A stretch of 64,000 bases of DNA from CAWUKT01 sp964352215 (GTDB lineage: Bacteria > Bacteroidota > Bacteroidia > J057 > JADKCL01). Below, in pieces: positions 27,326 to 36,768 of this stretch. The notes under the pieces were generated by a model, which ran no database searches, was not told the DNA's origin, and saw only the letters and a list, made by a program, of their open reading frames with translations. The stretch is taken from contig CAYGRE010000022.1 of assembly GCA_964352215.1 (NCBI GenBank), positions 13,048-77,047 of the forward strand, written 5' to 3'. The position numbers and the translations under genes are program-made. How positions within the stretch are numbered: position 1 is the stretch's first letter; each line of letters opens with the position of its first letter.

Positions 27326-27781
27326 ATGCGATTGGTGATACAACGGGTCAGGGAAGCGAAGGTCGATATTGCCGGGGAAACGGTGGGAAAGATCGGGCAA
27401 GGCCTGTTGGTTCTGCTGGGGATCACCCACGAGGACACGGACGAAGACGCTCAATGGTTGGTCAAAAAACTGTTGGGACTCAGGATATTCAGCGATGAGG
27501 AGGGGAAGATGAACCTTTCGATTGTTGATGTGAAGGGGGGTATTCTGGTGGTTTCTCAGTTCACCTTGTTCGCCAATACCAAGAAAGGAAATCGCCCTTC
27601 CTATATTCGCTCATCACCTCCTGAAACTGCGATTCCCCTCTATGAGCGTTTCCTCGAAGTGATGCGCTTCCAGTTTTCCGGGCCATTGGAAAGTGGAGAA
27701 TTCGGTGGAGATATGCAGGTTGGCCTGGTTAACGACGGCCCGGTGACCATCATCATTGATTCCAAACAGCGTGACTTCTGA
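27326..27781 (+). CDS. dtd: D-aminoacyl-tRNA deacylase, 151 aa
   Basis: The protein matches Dtd along its length: MRLVIQRVREAKVDIAGE, GLLVLLGITHEDT, WLVKKLLGLRIFSDEEGKMNLS, and the catalytic motif GGILVVSQFTLFANTKKGNRPSY, with the second conserved block VNDGPVTIIID. It hydrolyses D-amino acids or glycine wrongly attached to tRNA in the cytosol. The stop is 3 bp from the GTG of the glycosyltransferase gene, suggesting one transcript. Confidence 0.96.
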   Translation: MRLVIQRVREAKVDIAGETVGKIGQGLLVLLGITHEDTDEDAQWLVKKLLGLRIFSDEEGKMNLSIVDVKGGILVVSQFTLFANTKKGNRPSYIRSSPPETAIPLYERFLEVMRFQFSGPLESGEFGGDMQVGLVNDGPVTIIIDSKQRDF

Positions 27782-27784
27782 TTT

Positions 27785-29128
27785 GTGGCAGGCAAATTGA
27801 GCATAGCCTTGCGGCAATGGTTGGGCAAATCGAGCACTTTCTGGGTGTTATTGGTTGGCGCCTTGATTTTGCGCCTGCTCTTTCTCCTCATCAACGCGAC
27901 TACCCCTTTAGTCAGTGACGCCTTGTACTACGATGGCGTTGCCAATGCCATTGTACAAGGGTACGATTATGAACCTTACTGGCCTCCGGGGCTTACCCAT
28001 TACCTGGCTGCCTGGAAAGTCGCTTTCGGTTTTGATTCCTGGGTATCCCGATTGGCGATGCTCCCCTGGTTCATTGTGGTGGCGATCGCGGTACGGAGTA
28101 TGCTCCGCAGACTCTCCGGCAATCTTCCAGCCAATCTGGCCATGCTTTTTCTGGGATGCTCCCCAGCCCTGATCCACCACAGTACAGAACCCCTGAGTCA
28201 GCTTCCAACTGCGGCCCTGCTCGCCCTGGCCTTCGACCAATACCTTCGCTTCCGGGAGCACAGAGCCATCTCCCCGGTTCTTCTTTCAGGCTTGTTCCTG
28301 GCACTGGCCGTCCTTTTTCGGCCCTCATGCTTCCTGCTCGCCGTCCTCTGGCCCCTGTGTTGTGCATGGCGACGTCCCCGCTTCGCAGCCGCTTTGATAC
28401 CAATTGCGGTCATCGTACCCCTGGTATTGAATTTTCTCCTGCAAAAGCACGAGCGCTTCGTTTTCTTCAACGATGCCACCGCCCGCAATGTCTATCTGGG
28501 AAATAACCCCTGGACCCACTGGTACAAGACCTGGTACTATGGCTCCCACTGGACCATGTCGCCCCTCAACCCTCCCGGACTACTGACCGAATTGGAGGCC
28601 ATCCACGAATACCCCATCTATGAACGAAACAGCGCCTACTGGGCCGCGACCAGTCGCCATATTCGAGATGAACCCGGGATGTTCATGGTAAGAACTTCCA
28701 GCAGGATGCGGACTTTTTTTGCGGCTGACTCCTTTACCGGATCTCGGTTGGTCAACCAGGGACACCCTGTGGTGGGCTATTTTACCCTCGCCTTGGATGG
28801 CTTACTCTATTTGCTGGTCATGGCACTGGCCTTGCGATGGATATTTCTAACCCCTCGCCCGCCGCGGCCCTTCCTCCGACGGGATTTCCTGATACTGATC
28901 ATGCTCTACGCCTTGCCCTATTTCTTTTCTTTCTCCCATCCGACTTACCACCTGCCGCTAATGCCCATTTTAATCTGTTTTGCGGCACTGGCAGGAACTG
29001 CATGGATGCAAGGAGATGAAAAGACGGCAACCATGGGCGATCCCATAAAAGGGGGGAAGAGGTGGCGCATCGCCGTTGCAATTTTGCTTTTGGTCCAATT
29101 GGAATGGGTGGTTCAAATGGCTACCTGA
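27785..29128 (+). CDS. ArnT/PMT-like membrane glycosyltransferase, 447 aa
   Basis: The start is a GTG at 27785. About ten or eleven hydrophobic segments are present. An Asp in the first external loop (PLVSDALYYDGVANAIVQG, then WPPGLTHYLA) fits GT39/GT83-type transferases, which use polyprenyl-phosphate sugars and put the acidic residue there. Length is a little short because the C-terminal periplasmic domain is small. It could add sugars to lipids or cell-surface polymers. It is linked to dtd by 3 bp only. Confidence 0.72.
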   Translation: MAGKLSIALRQWLGKSSTFWVLLVGALILRLLFLLINATTPLVSDALYYDGVANAIVQGYDYEPYWPPGLTHYLAAWKVAFGFDSWVSRLAMLPWFIVVAIAVRSMLRRLSGNLPANLAMLFLGCSPALIHHSTEPLSQLPTAALLALAFDQYLRFREHRAISPVLLSGLFLALAVLFRPSCFLLAVLWPLCCAWRRPRFAAALIPIAVIVPLVLNFLLQKHERFVFFNDATARNVYLGNNPWTHWYKTWYYGSHWTMSPLNPPGLLTELEAIHEYPIYERNSAYWAATSRHIRDEPGMFMVRTSSRMRTFFAADSFTGSRLVNQGHPVVGYFTLALDGLLYLLVMALALRWIFLTPRPPRPFLRRDFLILIMLYALPYFFSFSHPTYHLPLMPILICFAALAGTAWMQGDEKTATMGDPIKGGKRWRIAVAILLLVQLEWVVQMAT

Positions 29129-29240
29129 ACCTTTACAGCTGCCCAGAGGTTAAATTTTCAATGTCTAACTGTGATCAAATACCAACCCTGACCCAATTCC
29201 ATCACTTCAGGGAAATCATAAAAAACCCAATCGAAATCAG

Positions 29241-29567
29241 ATGACCATCAAAGAAGCACAGGAAACAGTCGACCAATGGATCCAGGATTATGGCGTCAGA
29301 TATTTCTCAGAATTGACCAATATGGCCATGCTGACCGAAGAAGTGGGGGAAGTGGCACGGATCATCGCCCGGCAATATGGTGACCAGTCTTTCAAGGCCT
29401 CCGACAAAGACAAGGATCTAGGAGATGAGTTGGCAGATGTATTGTTTGTGGTGATCTGTCTTGCCAACCAGACCGGGATAGACCTGGAAGATGCCATGCG
29501 GCGCAACCTGGAAAAGAAGACAAAAAGGGATGCAACCCGGCACAAGAAGAACGACAAATTGAAATAG
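29241..29567 (+). CDS. MazG-like nucleotide pyrophosphohydrolase, 108 aa
   Basis: The four-helix MazG signature is visible: LTEEVGEVARIIARQYGD supplies the ExxE metal ligands, and KDLGDELADVLFVVICLANQTGIDLEDAM supplies the second ExxD motif. It would cleave (d)NTPs to monophosphates and pyrophosphate. The size matches the single-domain forms. Its stop is 3 bp from the GTG of the SRPBCC gene, and that gene overlaps a nucleotidyltransferase gene, so three genes form one unit. Confidence 0.92.
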   Translation: MTIKEAQETVDQWIQDYGVRYFSELTNMAMLTEEVGEVARIIARQYGDQSFKASDKDKDLGDELADVLFVVICLANQTGIDLEDAMRRNLEKKTKRDATRHKKNDKLK

Positions 29568-29570
29568 CCC

Positions 29571-30014
29571 GTGCGCATCCACAAACTCATCGTCATCCAG
29601 GCCCCGCCCTCCGTTCTGTTTCCTTGTATCACGGAAGCAGAATTGATACCTCTGTGGATGGAAGAAGTGGAATCGATTCAGTTTCCCGTACCTATTGACC
29701 CTTTACAGCCACTCGGAACCCGTTTTACCCAGAAGGTTCGGGAAGGTTTATTTTTAAGAACCTATGAAGGCCGGGTGGAGGTTTACCGGGAATACGACAG
29801 GTTCTCCATTTCATTTTCGGACCGAAGGTTCCAGTTCAGGCTCGATTACTTCATAGAGGAAGAGGACCGCGGAACGGTATTGCGTTACAAATTGGAAAAC
29901 CACCGGGAGAATTTACTGACCCTGTTTGCAGGTGGATTGGTCTCTGGGATGACCGAAACCATGGTGGTAAAGAACCTGAGGAACTTGAAGACTTTTGCAG
30001 AGGCGCGGGTATGA
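29571..30014 (+). CDS. SRPBCC (START-like) protein, 147 aa
   Basis: The start is a GTG at 29571. The protein begins RIHKLIVIQAPPSVLFPCITEAELIPLWM, the usual first strand and helix of SRPBCC ligand-binding proteins, and ends with the long C-terminal helix GGLVSGMTETMVVKNLRNLKTFAE. Strands in the middle (YEGRVEVYREYDRFSISF, LDYFIEEEDRGTVLRYKL) complete the helix-grip fold. It probably binds a small hydrophobic ligand. Its stop overlaps the ATG of the next gene (ATGA). Confidence 0.8.
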   Translation: MRIHKLIVIQAPPSVLFPCITEAELIPLWMEEVESIQFPVPIDPLQPLGTRFTQKVREGLFLRTYEGRVEVYREYDRFSISFSDRRFQFRLDYFIEEEDRGTVLRYKLENHRENLLTLFAGGLVSGMTETMVVKNLRNLKTFAEARV

Positions 30015-30859
30015 AGCCAATTGGAACATACTATCCGATGGATGATGAAGGAAGGGTAATGAACCGGGCCTCATTGGACAAGATCATTGCTCCCTGGGAC
30101 GCGGTAGTGGAAGAGATGGTGACTTGCTACCAAGATAGATTAGGTAAACAATTGCATTCAGTCTGGATTCGGGGTTCAGTGCCAGCCGGAACCGCCGTGG
30201 TTGGGGTATCGGATATCGACAGCTTTGCCTTGGTGAAGGGAACAGGACAATTGCAGGTGAGTGGAACAGATCAACCACCTGAAGACACATATAGGCAAAC
30301 CACCTCAGAAGAGATCGGATACTGGCAAACCCCTGCCTGGGCAAACGAATCGTCCCAAAGGTTGAGCCAGAAGTTTCCCTTTGTCAGGGGGATCGAGTTC
30401 ATTGTTTGTTCATGGACGGTTGATCTGGAGAATAAATATCCACAATTGTTGCCCATGATCAGGACCCAGGCGGTGAAGGTATTTGGATCAGCAATTGAGT
30501 TTCCGGGAGAGCAACCCTACTTAGCAGACTTGAAAAGGAATGGCCGCTGGGTCAAGGCGGACTGGGAGGCCTTTTTAGAGGGGAATGATGATTCCGAAAC
30601 CCTCAAAACATTTGTCAAAACCTTTATTCGGGCTGCTTTTGAAGAGGTTATGGAAGAGGAGGGAAAGTACGCAACTGATTTCTATCCTTGTATTGCCGCT
30701 ATCGCAGTTCATCGGCCGGATTGGCAGGAAAGGTTAGTGGAAATGGTGGATATCTTTTGTGAGCCGAAAGGAAAATCCCGGCGACTCGAGGAGATAGCCA
30801 AAGAAATGGTCGCAGAGTTCCTGGAAAAAAGTGCCTTCGGTGGAAGTGAAGATCGATAG
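30011..30859 (+). CDS. Nucleotidyltransferase-fold protein, 282 aa
   Basis: The stretch LHSVWIRGSVPAGTAVVGVSDIDSFALVKG has the GS-x(n)-D-x-D pattern of the pol-beta-like nucleotidyltransferase fold (GS at about residue 55, then SDIDS). A helical C-terminal region follows (LKTFVKTFIRAAFEEVMEEEGKYATDFYPCIAAIA), resembling the substrate-binding half of aminoglycoside or HEPN-associated NTases. Substrate is unknown. It overlaps the upstream SRPBCC gene by 4 bp and is the third gene of the MazG unit. Confidence 0.78.
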   Translation: MKPIGTYYPMDDEGRVMNRASLDKIIAPWDAVVEEMVTCYQDRLGKQLHSVWIRGSVPAGTAVVGVSDIDSFALVKGTGQLQVSGTDQPPEDTYRQTTSEEIGYWQTPAWANESSQRLSQKFPFVRGIEFIVCSWTVDLENKYPQLLPMIRTQAVKVFGSAIEFPGEQPYLADLKRNGRWVKADWEAFLEGNDDSETLKTFVKTFIRAAFEEVMEEEGKYATDFYPCIAAIAVHRPDWQERLVEMVDIFCEPKGKSRRLEEIAKEMVAEFLEKSAFGGSEDR

Positions 30860-31003
30860 GCAGCGGGAAAGATCATTCTCATAATCAGGGGAATTCTGAA
30901 TTAATATGTGGATATCACGAGAAAAAATGTGGCTAAAAAGTTGATATAATGATAACATCTGGATAGTGCGGTTTCACGTTCCAGGTGTTAATTTTGATCC
31001 CGC

Positions 31004-33103
31004 ATGAAAAAACTGATCGTCTGCATTGTCTCGATTTTGGCTTGGAATACCCTGTTTTCACAGTCCACGTCATTCGATGAAAAGCATACCACTGCGGCTA
31101 ACATAGGGTTAACAGTAACAAACTACGGGATCATTGGAAATTCCTTTGGGGCATCCTTTGACTTGGAAGGAGCGCCTTCCTGCGAGTATCCGGTGGGGTC
31201 CGGGATCGAGCACATGTTCGATGGCGGGTTATGGGTCGGGGCCCTGATCAATGGGAACCAGGTTGCGGTAAGCTCTGCTGCGATTGATGCATCCCGGGGA
31301 TATACATCCGGCCTGGCCGGTTTTGAATTTTCCGCTGCGGTAGGTTCCAGCATTCAGGAGCGTTCCAGCCTTTTCGACTCGCCTTTCTTCGACCCCAATG
31401 CAATCTCCCACCAGGACTTCATTGCAGATTTTGCCGATACAGCCATCTTTGTTCCGGGTACCACCATTCCGATCGATCAGCACGACAACCCCCTCGGCAT
31501 CGCGGTGCACATGGAAGCCTACAACTGGAACTTCACTTTTGCCAACTTCTTTGTGATCTTCAACTACCGCATCACCAACGTTGGTAACAATACCCTTGAC
31601 TCCTTATTTATTGGCTACTGGACGGACAATGTAGTCCGCAATGTCAATATCAGCCCTCCGGGTACGAGCGGGTTCTTTAACCGGGGTGGAAATGGCTATC
31701 TGGACTCCCTGTATATGGGGTATGAGTTCGATGCCGCGGGTGACACTCTCTTTACCCGCTCTTATGCGGCAACCAAATTTCTGGGATCAGATGACAAGTT
31801 TGGCTTCCAGCATCCCAAGCAGAACCCTAATTTTAAATCTCACTTCAACACCTGGCAATTTGGGAACAACAGTGATCCGCTTTACTTCCTCCCCAGCGAT
31901 GACGTAGCGAAGTATGCCAAGATGAGCCAGGGGCTGAATTTCTTTGCACCTCCCCTGACCGACTGGGAAACTCAGATTCGGCCAGCGATCCGGACGGCCA
32001 GCAACCGGACGAACCTGGTTGCGGTAGGGCCTTACGCCTCTCTTCTACCCGGTGAGTCCATCGATATTGCTTTTGCCATCATCTGCGCCCGGCGCAATGA
32101 GGATGGCACTCCCATCGGAGACGACTCCGACGAAGCCAAGGATATCCTGATCCAAAACGCCGGTTGGGCACAAACCGCTTTCAACGGAGAAGACGCCAAC
32201 TGCAACGGCATCCTTGATCCGGGCGAAGACAAAGACAACGACGGTATAATTGACCGCTACATCCTGCCTGCTCCTCCAGCGCCACCAGTGATCAAAGTCG
32301 TTCCCACTGACAACCGTATAGATGTCTATTGGACCAGGAATTCTGAACTTTCTGTGGACCCCATCTCCAACCTTCAGGACTTTGAGGGCTTCCGGATTTA
32401 CAAGACCCAGGTGGGCTTTGACGTCAAAGATGTGGTGGACATCGCGCAGGAATTGAAAAAGGTCGGAGAATACGACCAGGCCAACAACCTCCTCTTTTAC
32501 GACACCGGGTTTGAAAGCATCCGTCTGGATGATCCGGTTACCTTCGAGGGGGACACCAATCAATACTTCTACCGTTATACTTTTGAAAATATCCAGAATG
32601 GCTGGCAGCATGCCGTGGCCGTTACTGCATTTGACCAGGGAGACCAAGTCAACAATCTGCAATCCCTTGAATCCAGCCCGCTTGCAAGTTTGCGCCGCGT
32701 ATTTGCCGGCAAGCCCGGCAACGATGGATTCCTGAACGGTGACCCTTTTGTCTACCCCAACCCCTATTATGCAGGGGCCTCCTGGGAGGGTGCCAGCACC
32801 CTCGAAGAAGACCGAAAGATCATGTTTGCCAACCTCCCCGCTGACTGTGAAGTCAGGATTTATACCACCGCCGGGGATTTGGTAGACCAGTTTACCCACC
32901 AGGGTGAAGCATACAACGGGGGAGATATCCGCTGGTTCGAGACCTATTCAGATACCTCCAGTACGACCTTCTCCGGTGGCGAACATGCCTGGGACCTCCT
33001 TTCGAAGGATACCCAGATCATCGCCCGGGGCCTTTACCTCTTTTCGGTGAAGGACCTGAGTACAGGAAAGCTCTTCAAAGGAAAGTTTGTCGTGATAAAA
33101 TAA
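31004..33103 (+). CDS. Secreted surface protein with Ca-binding loop and FlgD-like C-terminus, 699 aa
   Basis: The signal peptide MKKLIVCIVSILAWNTLFSQ is cleaved after FSQ. The large beta-rich body is of unknown fold. A dockerin/EF-hand-like loop at about residue 405 (DANCNGILDPGEDKDNDG) can bind Ca2+, followed by a fibronectin-III-like domain (APPVIKVVPTDNRIDVYWTR). The C-terminus contains FVYPNPYYAGASW and ends GLYLFSVKDLSTGKLFKGKFVVIK, which resembles a FlgD/T9SS type A sorting domain. It is probably exported through T9SS. It is the first gene of a six-gene operon; the next starts 16 bp after its stop. No catalytic motif is seen. Confidence 0.8.
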   Translation: MKKLIVCIVSILAWNTLFSQSTSFDEKHTTAANIGLTVTNYGIIGNSFGASFDLEGAPSCEYPVGSGIEHMFDGGLWVGALINGNQVAVSSAAIDASRGYTSGLAGFEFSAAVGSSIQERSSLFDSPFFDPNAISHQDFIADFADTAIFVPGTTIPIDQHDNPLGIAVHMEAYNWNFTFANFFVIFNYRITNVGNNTLDSLFIGYWTDNVVRNVNISPPGTSGFFNRGGNGYLDSLYMGYEFDAAGDTLFTRSYAATKFLGSDDKFGFQHPKQNPNFKSHFNTWQFGNNSDPLYFLPSDDVAKYAKMSQGLNFFAPPLTDWETQIRPAIRTASNRTNLVAVGPYASLLPGESIDIAFAIICARRNEDGTPIGDDSDEAKDILIQNAGWAQTAFNGEDANCNGILDPGEDKDNDGIIDRYILPAPPAPPVIKVVPTDNRIDVYWTRNSELSVDPISNLQDFEGFRIYKTQVGFDVKDVVDIAQELKKVGEYDQANNLLFYDTGFESIRLDDPVTFEGDTNQYFYRYTFENIQNGWQHAVAVTAFDQGDQVNNLQSLESSPLASLRRVFAGKPGNDGFLNGDPFVYPNPYYAGASWEGASTLEEDRKIMFANLPADCEVRIYTTAGDLVDQFTHQGEAYNGGDIRWFETYSDTSSTTFSGGEHAWDLLSKDTQIIARGLYLFSVKDLSTGKLFKGKFVVIK

Positions 33104-33119
33104 GCATATCGATATCATT

Positions 33120-35261
33120 ATGAGAAAATTTTTACTACTGTTTTGCGTGCTCTTCGGATTTGGGTTGTCTGCCCAGGCGCAATTCCCAAATGTTACCATT
33201 CAGCAGATACAAGATGTACCTGCGGCAACTTTGGGGGCTTGTGTTGACTCTTCCTCTTACAACGGTGATACCGTTACTGTAACCGGAGTAGTCGTGACCC
33301 ACCCTGACTCGAACTCCCTTACCAATACCACACGTGCCCAGATTTGGATTCGCAATGGATATGGTCCTTTCAGCGGACTGGATGTGATCCAGTTCTTCGA
33401 TCCCAGCCAGAATGGAATGTCCAGCCTCTTGCCTGGTGACTCCGTTCAGATCACCGGTTCAATTGTCGAATTTGGTGGTGGCGAAACCGAGATCATCCCG
33501 GTTGACAATGCAAACATCACCATCCTTGGTTCAGGTGCCAATATCCAGGCTTCTGTAGTTCAGGCTTGTGATCTGAACAACAGCAACCAGGAAAATCAGC
33601 TGCCTACCGGTGAGCCACTGGAAGGCCTCTATGTAGAGCTGCAAAACGTAACCGTTGTTTCAGTAGACCCCTTCTCTGGTGGAACCAGGGTAAGTTTCGT
33701 GGTCCAGGACGGAAACGGTTGCCGGGTCAATATTTCTGACCGCTTCCTGGTTCAGCGCCTGCCAAATGGCAATCCTGCTGGTACCTTTGTTGCGCCTGCA
33801 GTTGGTGCCCAGTACGACTATATCCGTGGTATTGTGCAGCACTCCCCCAATGGTTGTACCGGTTCCGGTGGCCGTGGCTACGAGGTGCAGCCCACCCGCG
33901 AAAGCGACTACGATCTGAACGATTCGCTGTCCTGCCCTACCGCATCGAATATCATGCGGAACATCATCACCCCTACCAGCTCACAGGCGGTTACGGTTTC
34001 TGCGGACATCGAAGACCTTGATGGCGTCGCATCCGCTACTTTGTACTATGCAGTTGGTGTTTCCAACAACAGCTACACCCCTGTCAGCATGACCCTTGGT
34101 TCCGGTAGTGCCACCAATGGCAACTGGTCTGCAGATATCCCTGCCCAGTCAGACGGGTCATTCGTGAAATACTATATCTGTACTTCCGATGTCAACGGCA
34201 ACAGCTGTTGCTTCCCGGATGTACCCGGATCATTCGATCCACTGTTCTACCGTGTCCGTGACAACGGAACCACCATCTTCGACGTACAGTTTGTGCCTTC
34301 TTCCTTCTCCAATGGAACTTCCGGCTACCTTGACATGGAAGTCACTGTAGAAGGTGTGGTCACTGCTTCTGCTGAAGCCAACAACCTTGGTTTTGTCTTC
34401 ATCCAGCAGGAAAATGAACTGGCCTGGGCTGGTATCATGTGTACCGACAACCCATCCCTCGCTACCCTCCAGGTAGGTCAGAAAGTAAACATCACGGGTA
34501 CCGTGCGTGAAAACTTCGGTTTCACCCGTATCCAGGATGTCAGCTCTGTTCAGGTGAACGGAACCGGAACCATCACCCCGCTGCAACTCGACCCATCTGT
34601 CTTCACCACTTATGACTTCGCTACCAACGAAGCCTACGAAGGTATGTTGATCGAATTGACCAATCCCCAGGGACAAATCTTCGTGGTCAATGAAAATGCC
34701 GATGCTCCTTCCAACTTTGCTGAATGGCGCCTCGGTACCGACCAGTTTGATCCAAGCAATGGCACCAGGGTACTGACCGGCCGTGTGACCAGCAGTGCTT
34801 ATTCTTCACTGAATGTTTCCTTCGTGAACGATGTCCAGTGGGCTTCTACAGACGGAATCATGAACGTTTCCCCCGTTGTCGTCAGCGCTGGTGACAACTT
34901 CGACTGGGTCCGTGGTGTGATTGCCTACACCTTCGGTAACATGAAGATCCTGCCCCGCAATGACCTCGACTTCTCCGGTGGAGTAAGTGTAAGCGATGGC
35001 CTCGGTCACAGCATTGCAGCTTATCCAAATCCAGTGAATGACCAGTTCAATCTGGACTACACTTTCTCAACAACTCAAGTCAATGCAACCGCCAATGTTT
35101 ACGACCTGATGGGTCGTAACCTGAAGCAGGTTCGGTTGAGTGAAGTTGCTGGCAAAGAAGTCATCGACATGCAAGACCTGTCTGCTGGTGCTTACATCCT
35201 CCAGATCAGCTCCGACAACGCCGGAATGATCAAAACTGTGAAATTCAACGTCGCCCGCTAA
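33120..35261 (+). CDS. T9SS cargo with repeated OB-fold-like domains, 713 aa
   Basis: The signal peptide MRKFLLLFCVLFGFGLSAQA is cleaved before QFPN. Residues ~25-255 and ~400-620 hold OB-fold-like (DUF5689-like) domains of the kind found beside secreted nucleases (DTVTVTGVVVTHPDSN, GDSVQITGSIVEF, VTVEGVVTASAEANN, QKVNITGTVREN), with an Ig-like domain between. No nuclease domain is present. Residues ~640-713 are a T9SS type A C-terminal domain (AAYPNPVNDQFNLDYTF ... AGAYILQISS ... KTVKFNV). By hand count ten of its 23 Arg codons are CGT, while the next gene has none, suggesting high expression. A strong stem-loop follows. Confidence 0.85.
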   Translation: MRKFLLLFCVLFGFGLSAQAQFPNVTIQQIQDVPAATLGACVDSSSYNGDTVTVTGVVVTHPDSNSLTNTTRAQIWIRNGYGPFSGLDVIQFFDPSQNGMSSLLPGDSVQITGSIVEFGGGETEIIPVDNANITILGSGANIQASVVQACDLNNSNQENQLPTGEPLEGLYVELQNVTVVSVDPFSGGTRVSFVVQDGNGCRVNISDRFLVQRLPNGNPAGTFVAPAVGAQYDYIRGIVQHSPNGCTGSGGRGYEVQPTRESDYDLNDSLSCPTASNIMRNIITPTSSQAVTVSADIEDLDGVASATLYYAVGVSNNSYTPVSMTLGSGSATNGNWSADIPAQSDGSFVKYYICTSDVNGNSCCFPDVPGSFDPLFYRVRDNGTTIFDVQFVPSSFSNGTSGYLDMEVTVEGVVTASAEANNLGFVFIQQENELAWAGIMCTDNPSLATLQVGQKVNITGTVRENFGFTRIQDVSSVQVNGTGTITPLQLDPSVFTTYDFATNEAYEGMLIELTNPQGQIFVVNENADAPSNFAEWRLGTDQFDPSNGTRVLTGRVTSSAYSSLNVSFVNDVQWASTDGIMNVSPVVVSAGDNFDWVRGVIAYTFGNMKILPRNDLDFSGGVSVSDGLGHSIAAYPNPVNDQFNLDYTFSTTQVNATANVYDLMGRNLKQVRLSEVAGKEVIDMQDLSAGAYILQISSDNAGMIKTVKFNVAR

Positions 35262-35284
35262 GCTTAGCAGGTAAAAAATATGTT

Positions 35285-35317
35285 GCAGGCCGGGTGATCC
35301 GGTGGATCCCCGCCTGC
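35285..35317 (+). promoter_or_regulatory. Strong imperfect stem-loop inside the operon
   Basis: GCAGGC pairs with GCCTGC, and the stem continues after a bulge through GGG/CCC and GATCC/GGATC to a 3-nt loop, giving about 14 pairs with two single-base bulges. It sits in the 66-bp gap after the codon-biased T9SS cargo gene and before a lipoprotein gene. There is no long T run, so it is more likely an RNA-processing or partial-termination element that sets the ratio of upstream to downstream products. Confidence 0.5.
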
Positions 35318-35327
35318 TTCTTGAACC

Positions 35328-36764
35328 ATGAAGAAAACACTCATTTACCTCGCACTGGTACTGGCTGTCAGTGCGTGTAAGAAGGGGAGCCCATTTGACA
35401 ATGAGCTTCCCGATACCCGAATCTCAGTGGAATCCATCAACCTGGTGGGAGACGACCGCCTCCGCAGTGAAGTTGACCTGAATTGGTTGGGTTCTGATGT
35501 AGACGGGTACGTGATAGGGTATGAGCTTTCTTTTGACAATGTCAATTGGGTATTCACCGAATCGACGGACAGTACCTTCAACTTTTCTCTCCCGCTCGGT
35601 GTCGATACCTCAGACGTTAATTTCTACGTCAGAGCCATCGACAACGATGCCGGAGTCGACCCGACCCCAGCCTATTTGCGGGTTCCGATTCGAAACACCG
35701 CCCCTACCGCGATTTTTGATACGGTCAATGTGGTCCCGGATACTTCCTATCTGATCACCACGGTATTCCTGGATGTGAATGACCTGGACGGGGACGACAA
35801 CCTGGACAGCATTTACCTGAAAATCAACAATGGCCCTTGGTACAACCTGCCTCCGAGTACCCGGATTGTGACCCTGGTGCCAGACGATCCACAGGCTTCA
35901 GGCAATATTGATGCGCAGGTTTTGGTTGGAGCAGTAGCCAACGCATTGCCCAATCCGATTCAGGGATTGGATTTGAATGGAGACAATATCCTCTATGTGA
36001 GGGCGCGGGACATTGCCGGGTCGGACAGTGAAACAGATACCTCCAAGGTGTTTTTTGTCAAGAATCAGACTTCGGACCTGCTGGTGGTGAAAGCACATGC
36101 GAGTGCGGGAAGCGTTACCCCGGAAGATGTCCTCCTTCCTGAAATCGACAATGTCTATACCAACGGTTATGACCTGATCGACCTCTTCTCCAATGGTGGG
36201 GTCAACAAGCCCAATCTTTGGACACCGACTTTCTCCCTTTACATTTCCTACTACGACAAGATTTTCTGGTATTCCGGTACCGGAGCCGGAGAGTTTGGGA
36301 TATTGGAAGAGGCCGGAGGTGCCGTGCAGGAATATCTCAATACAGGCGGGAAATTGATGGTCACCACCGGATTCCCCACTACTTTTGACAATTCCTCCCT
36401 GGTTTTGGAATTCACCCCGGTAGACAGTATTTCCACTTCAGGCGGGCAAGCCCGGGTTCCCACCGGAAACCGGGTCTATCCAACCCCCGCTTTTTCAACG
36501 AGCTATGATTCCCTGGCAGCGAGTGAGTTTATCGCTGGTTCCACCCCAATTTATGTCCCTTCAACCGCTGAATCCATGTTCAAAGGGGATATTCAGATCT
36601 CAGGTGGTTGGGTTGGTCCCGATGACTTCGGTGCCCGCTCCACGAACAGTGCCAACAGAACCAATGTGGTCTTTTTCTCGATCGAACTCCACAAGCTGAA
36701 CGGGATTCCCGGTGGACTCAACACGCTTTTCGATCAGGTGCTCAACAACGAATTCAACTGGTAA
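35328..36764 (+). CDS. Large lipoprotein of the surface operon, 478 aa
   Basis: MKKTLIYLALVLAVSACKK carries a lipobox (AVSAC). Two tandem Ig/FN3-like domains follow at ~30-245 (EVDLNWLGSDVDGYVIGYELSFDN, VFLDVNDLDGDDNLDSIYLKINN). The C-terminal half has a Rossmann-like segment (IFWYSGTGAGEFGILEEAGGAVQEYLNTGGKLMVTTG, read in parts), reminiscent of class-I glutamine-amidotransferase-fold domains that lack catalytic residues. It is probably an outer-membrane lipoprotein partner of the TonB-dependent receptor encoded 4 bp downstream, similar in position to SusD-like partners but not homologous to them as far as I can see. Confidence 0.78.
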   Translation: MKKTLIYLALVLAVSACKKGSPFDNELPDTRISVESINLVGDDRLRSEVDLNWLGSDVDGYVIGYELSFDNVNWVFTESTDSTFNFSLPLGVDTSDVNFYVRAIDNDAGVDPTPAYLRVPIRNTAPTAIFDTVNVVPDTSYLITTVFLDVNDLDGDDNLDSIYLKINNGPWYNLPPSTRIVTLVPDDPQASGNIDAQVLVGAVANALPNPIQGLDLNGDNILYVRARDIAGSDSETDTSKVFFVKNQTSDLLVVKAHASAGSVTPEDVLLPEIDNVYTNGYDLIDLFSNGGVNKPNLWTPTFSLYISYYDKIFWYSGTGAGEFGILEEAGGAVQEYLNTGGKLMVTTGFPTTFDNSSLVLEFTPVDSISTSGGQARVPTGNRVYPTPAFSTSYDSLAASEFIAGSTPIYVPSTAESMFKGDIQISGGWVGPDDFGARSTNSANRTNVVFFSIELHKLNGIPGGLNTLFDQVLNNEFNW

Positions 36765-36768
36765 GCCT

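Noticed and set aside
30989..30996. TAATTTTG as a -7 promoter element for the surface operon
   Set aside because: It matches the consensus, but it is only 7 bp from the ATG and has no TTG at a suitable distance upstream.
35285..35317. A standard intrinsic terminator inside the surface operon
   Set aside because: The stem is strong but lacks a T run, and downstream genes are tightly coupled to the same operon; kept as a regulatory stem-loop.
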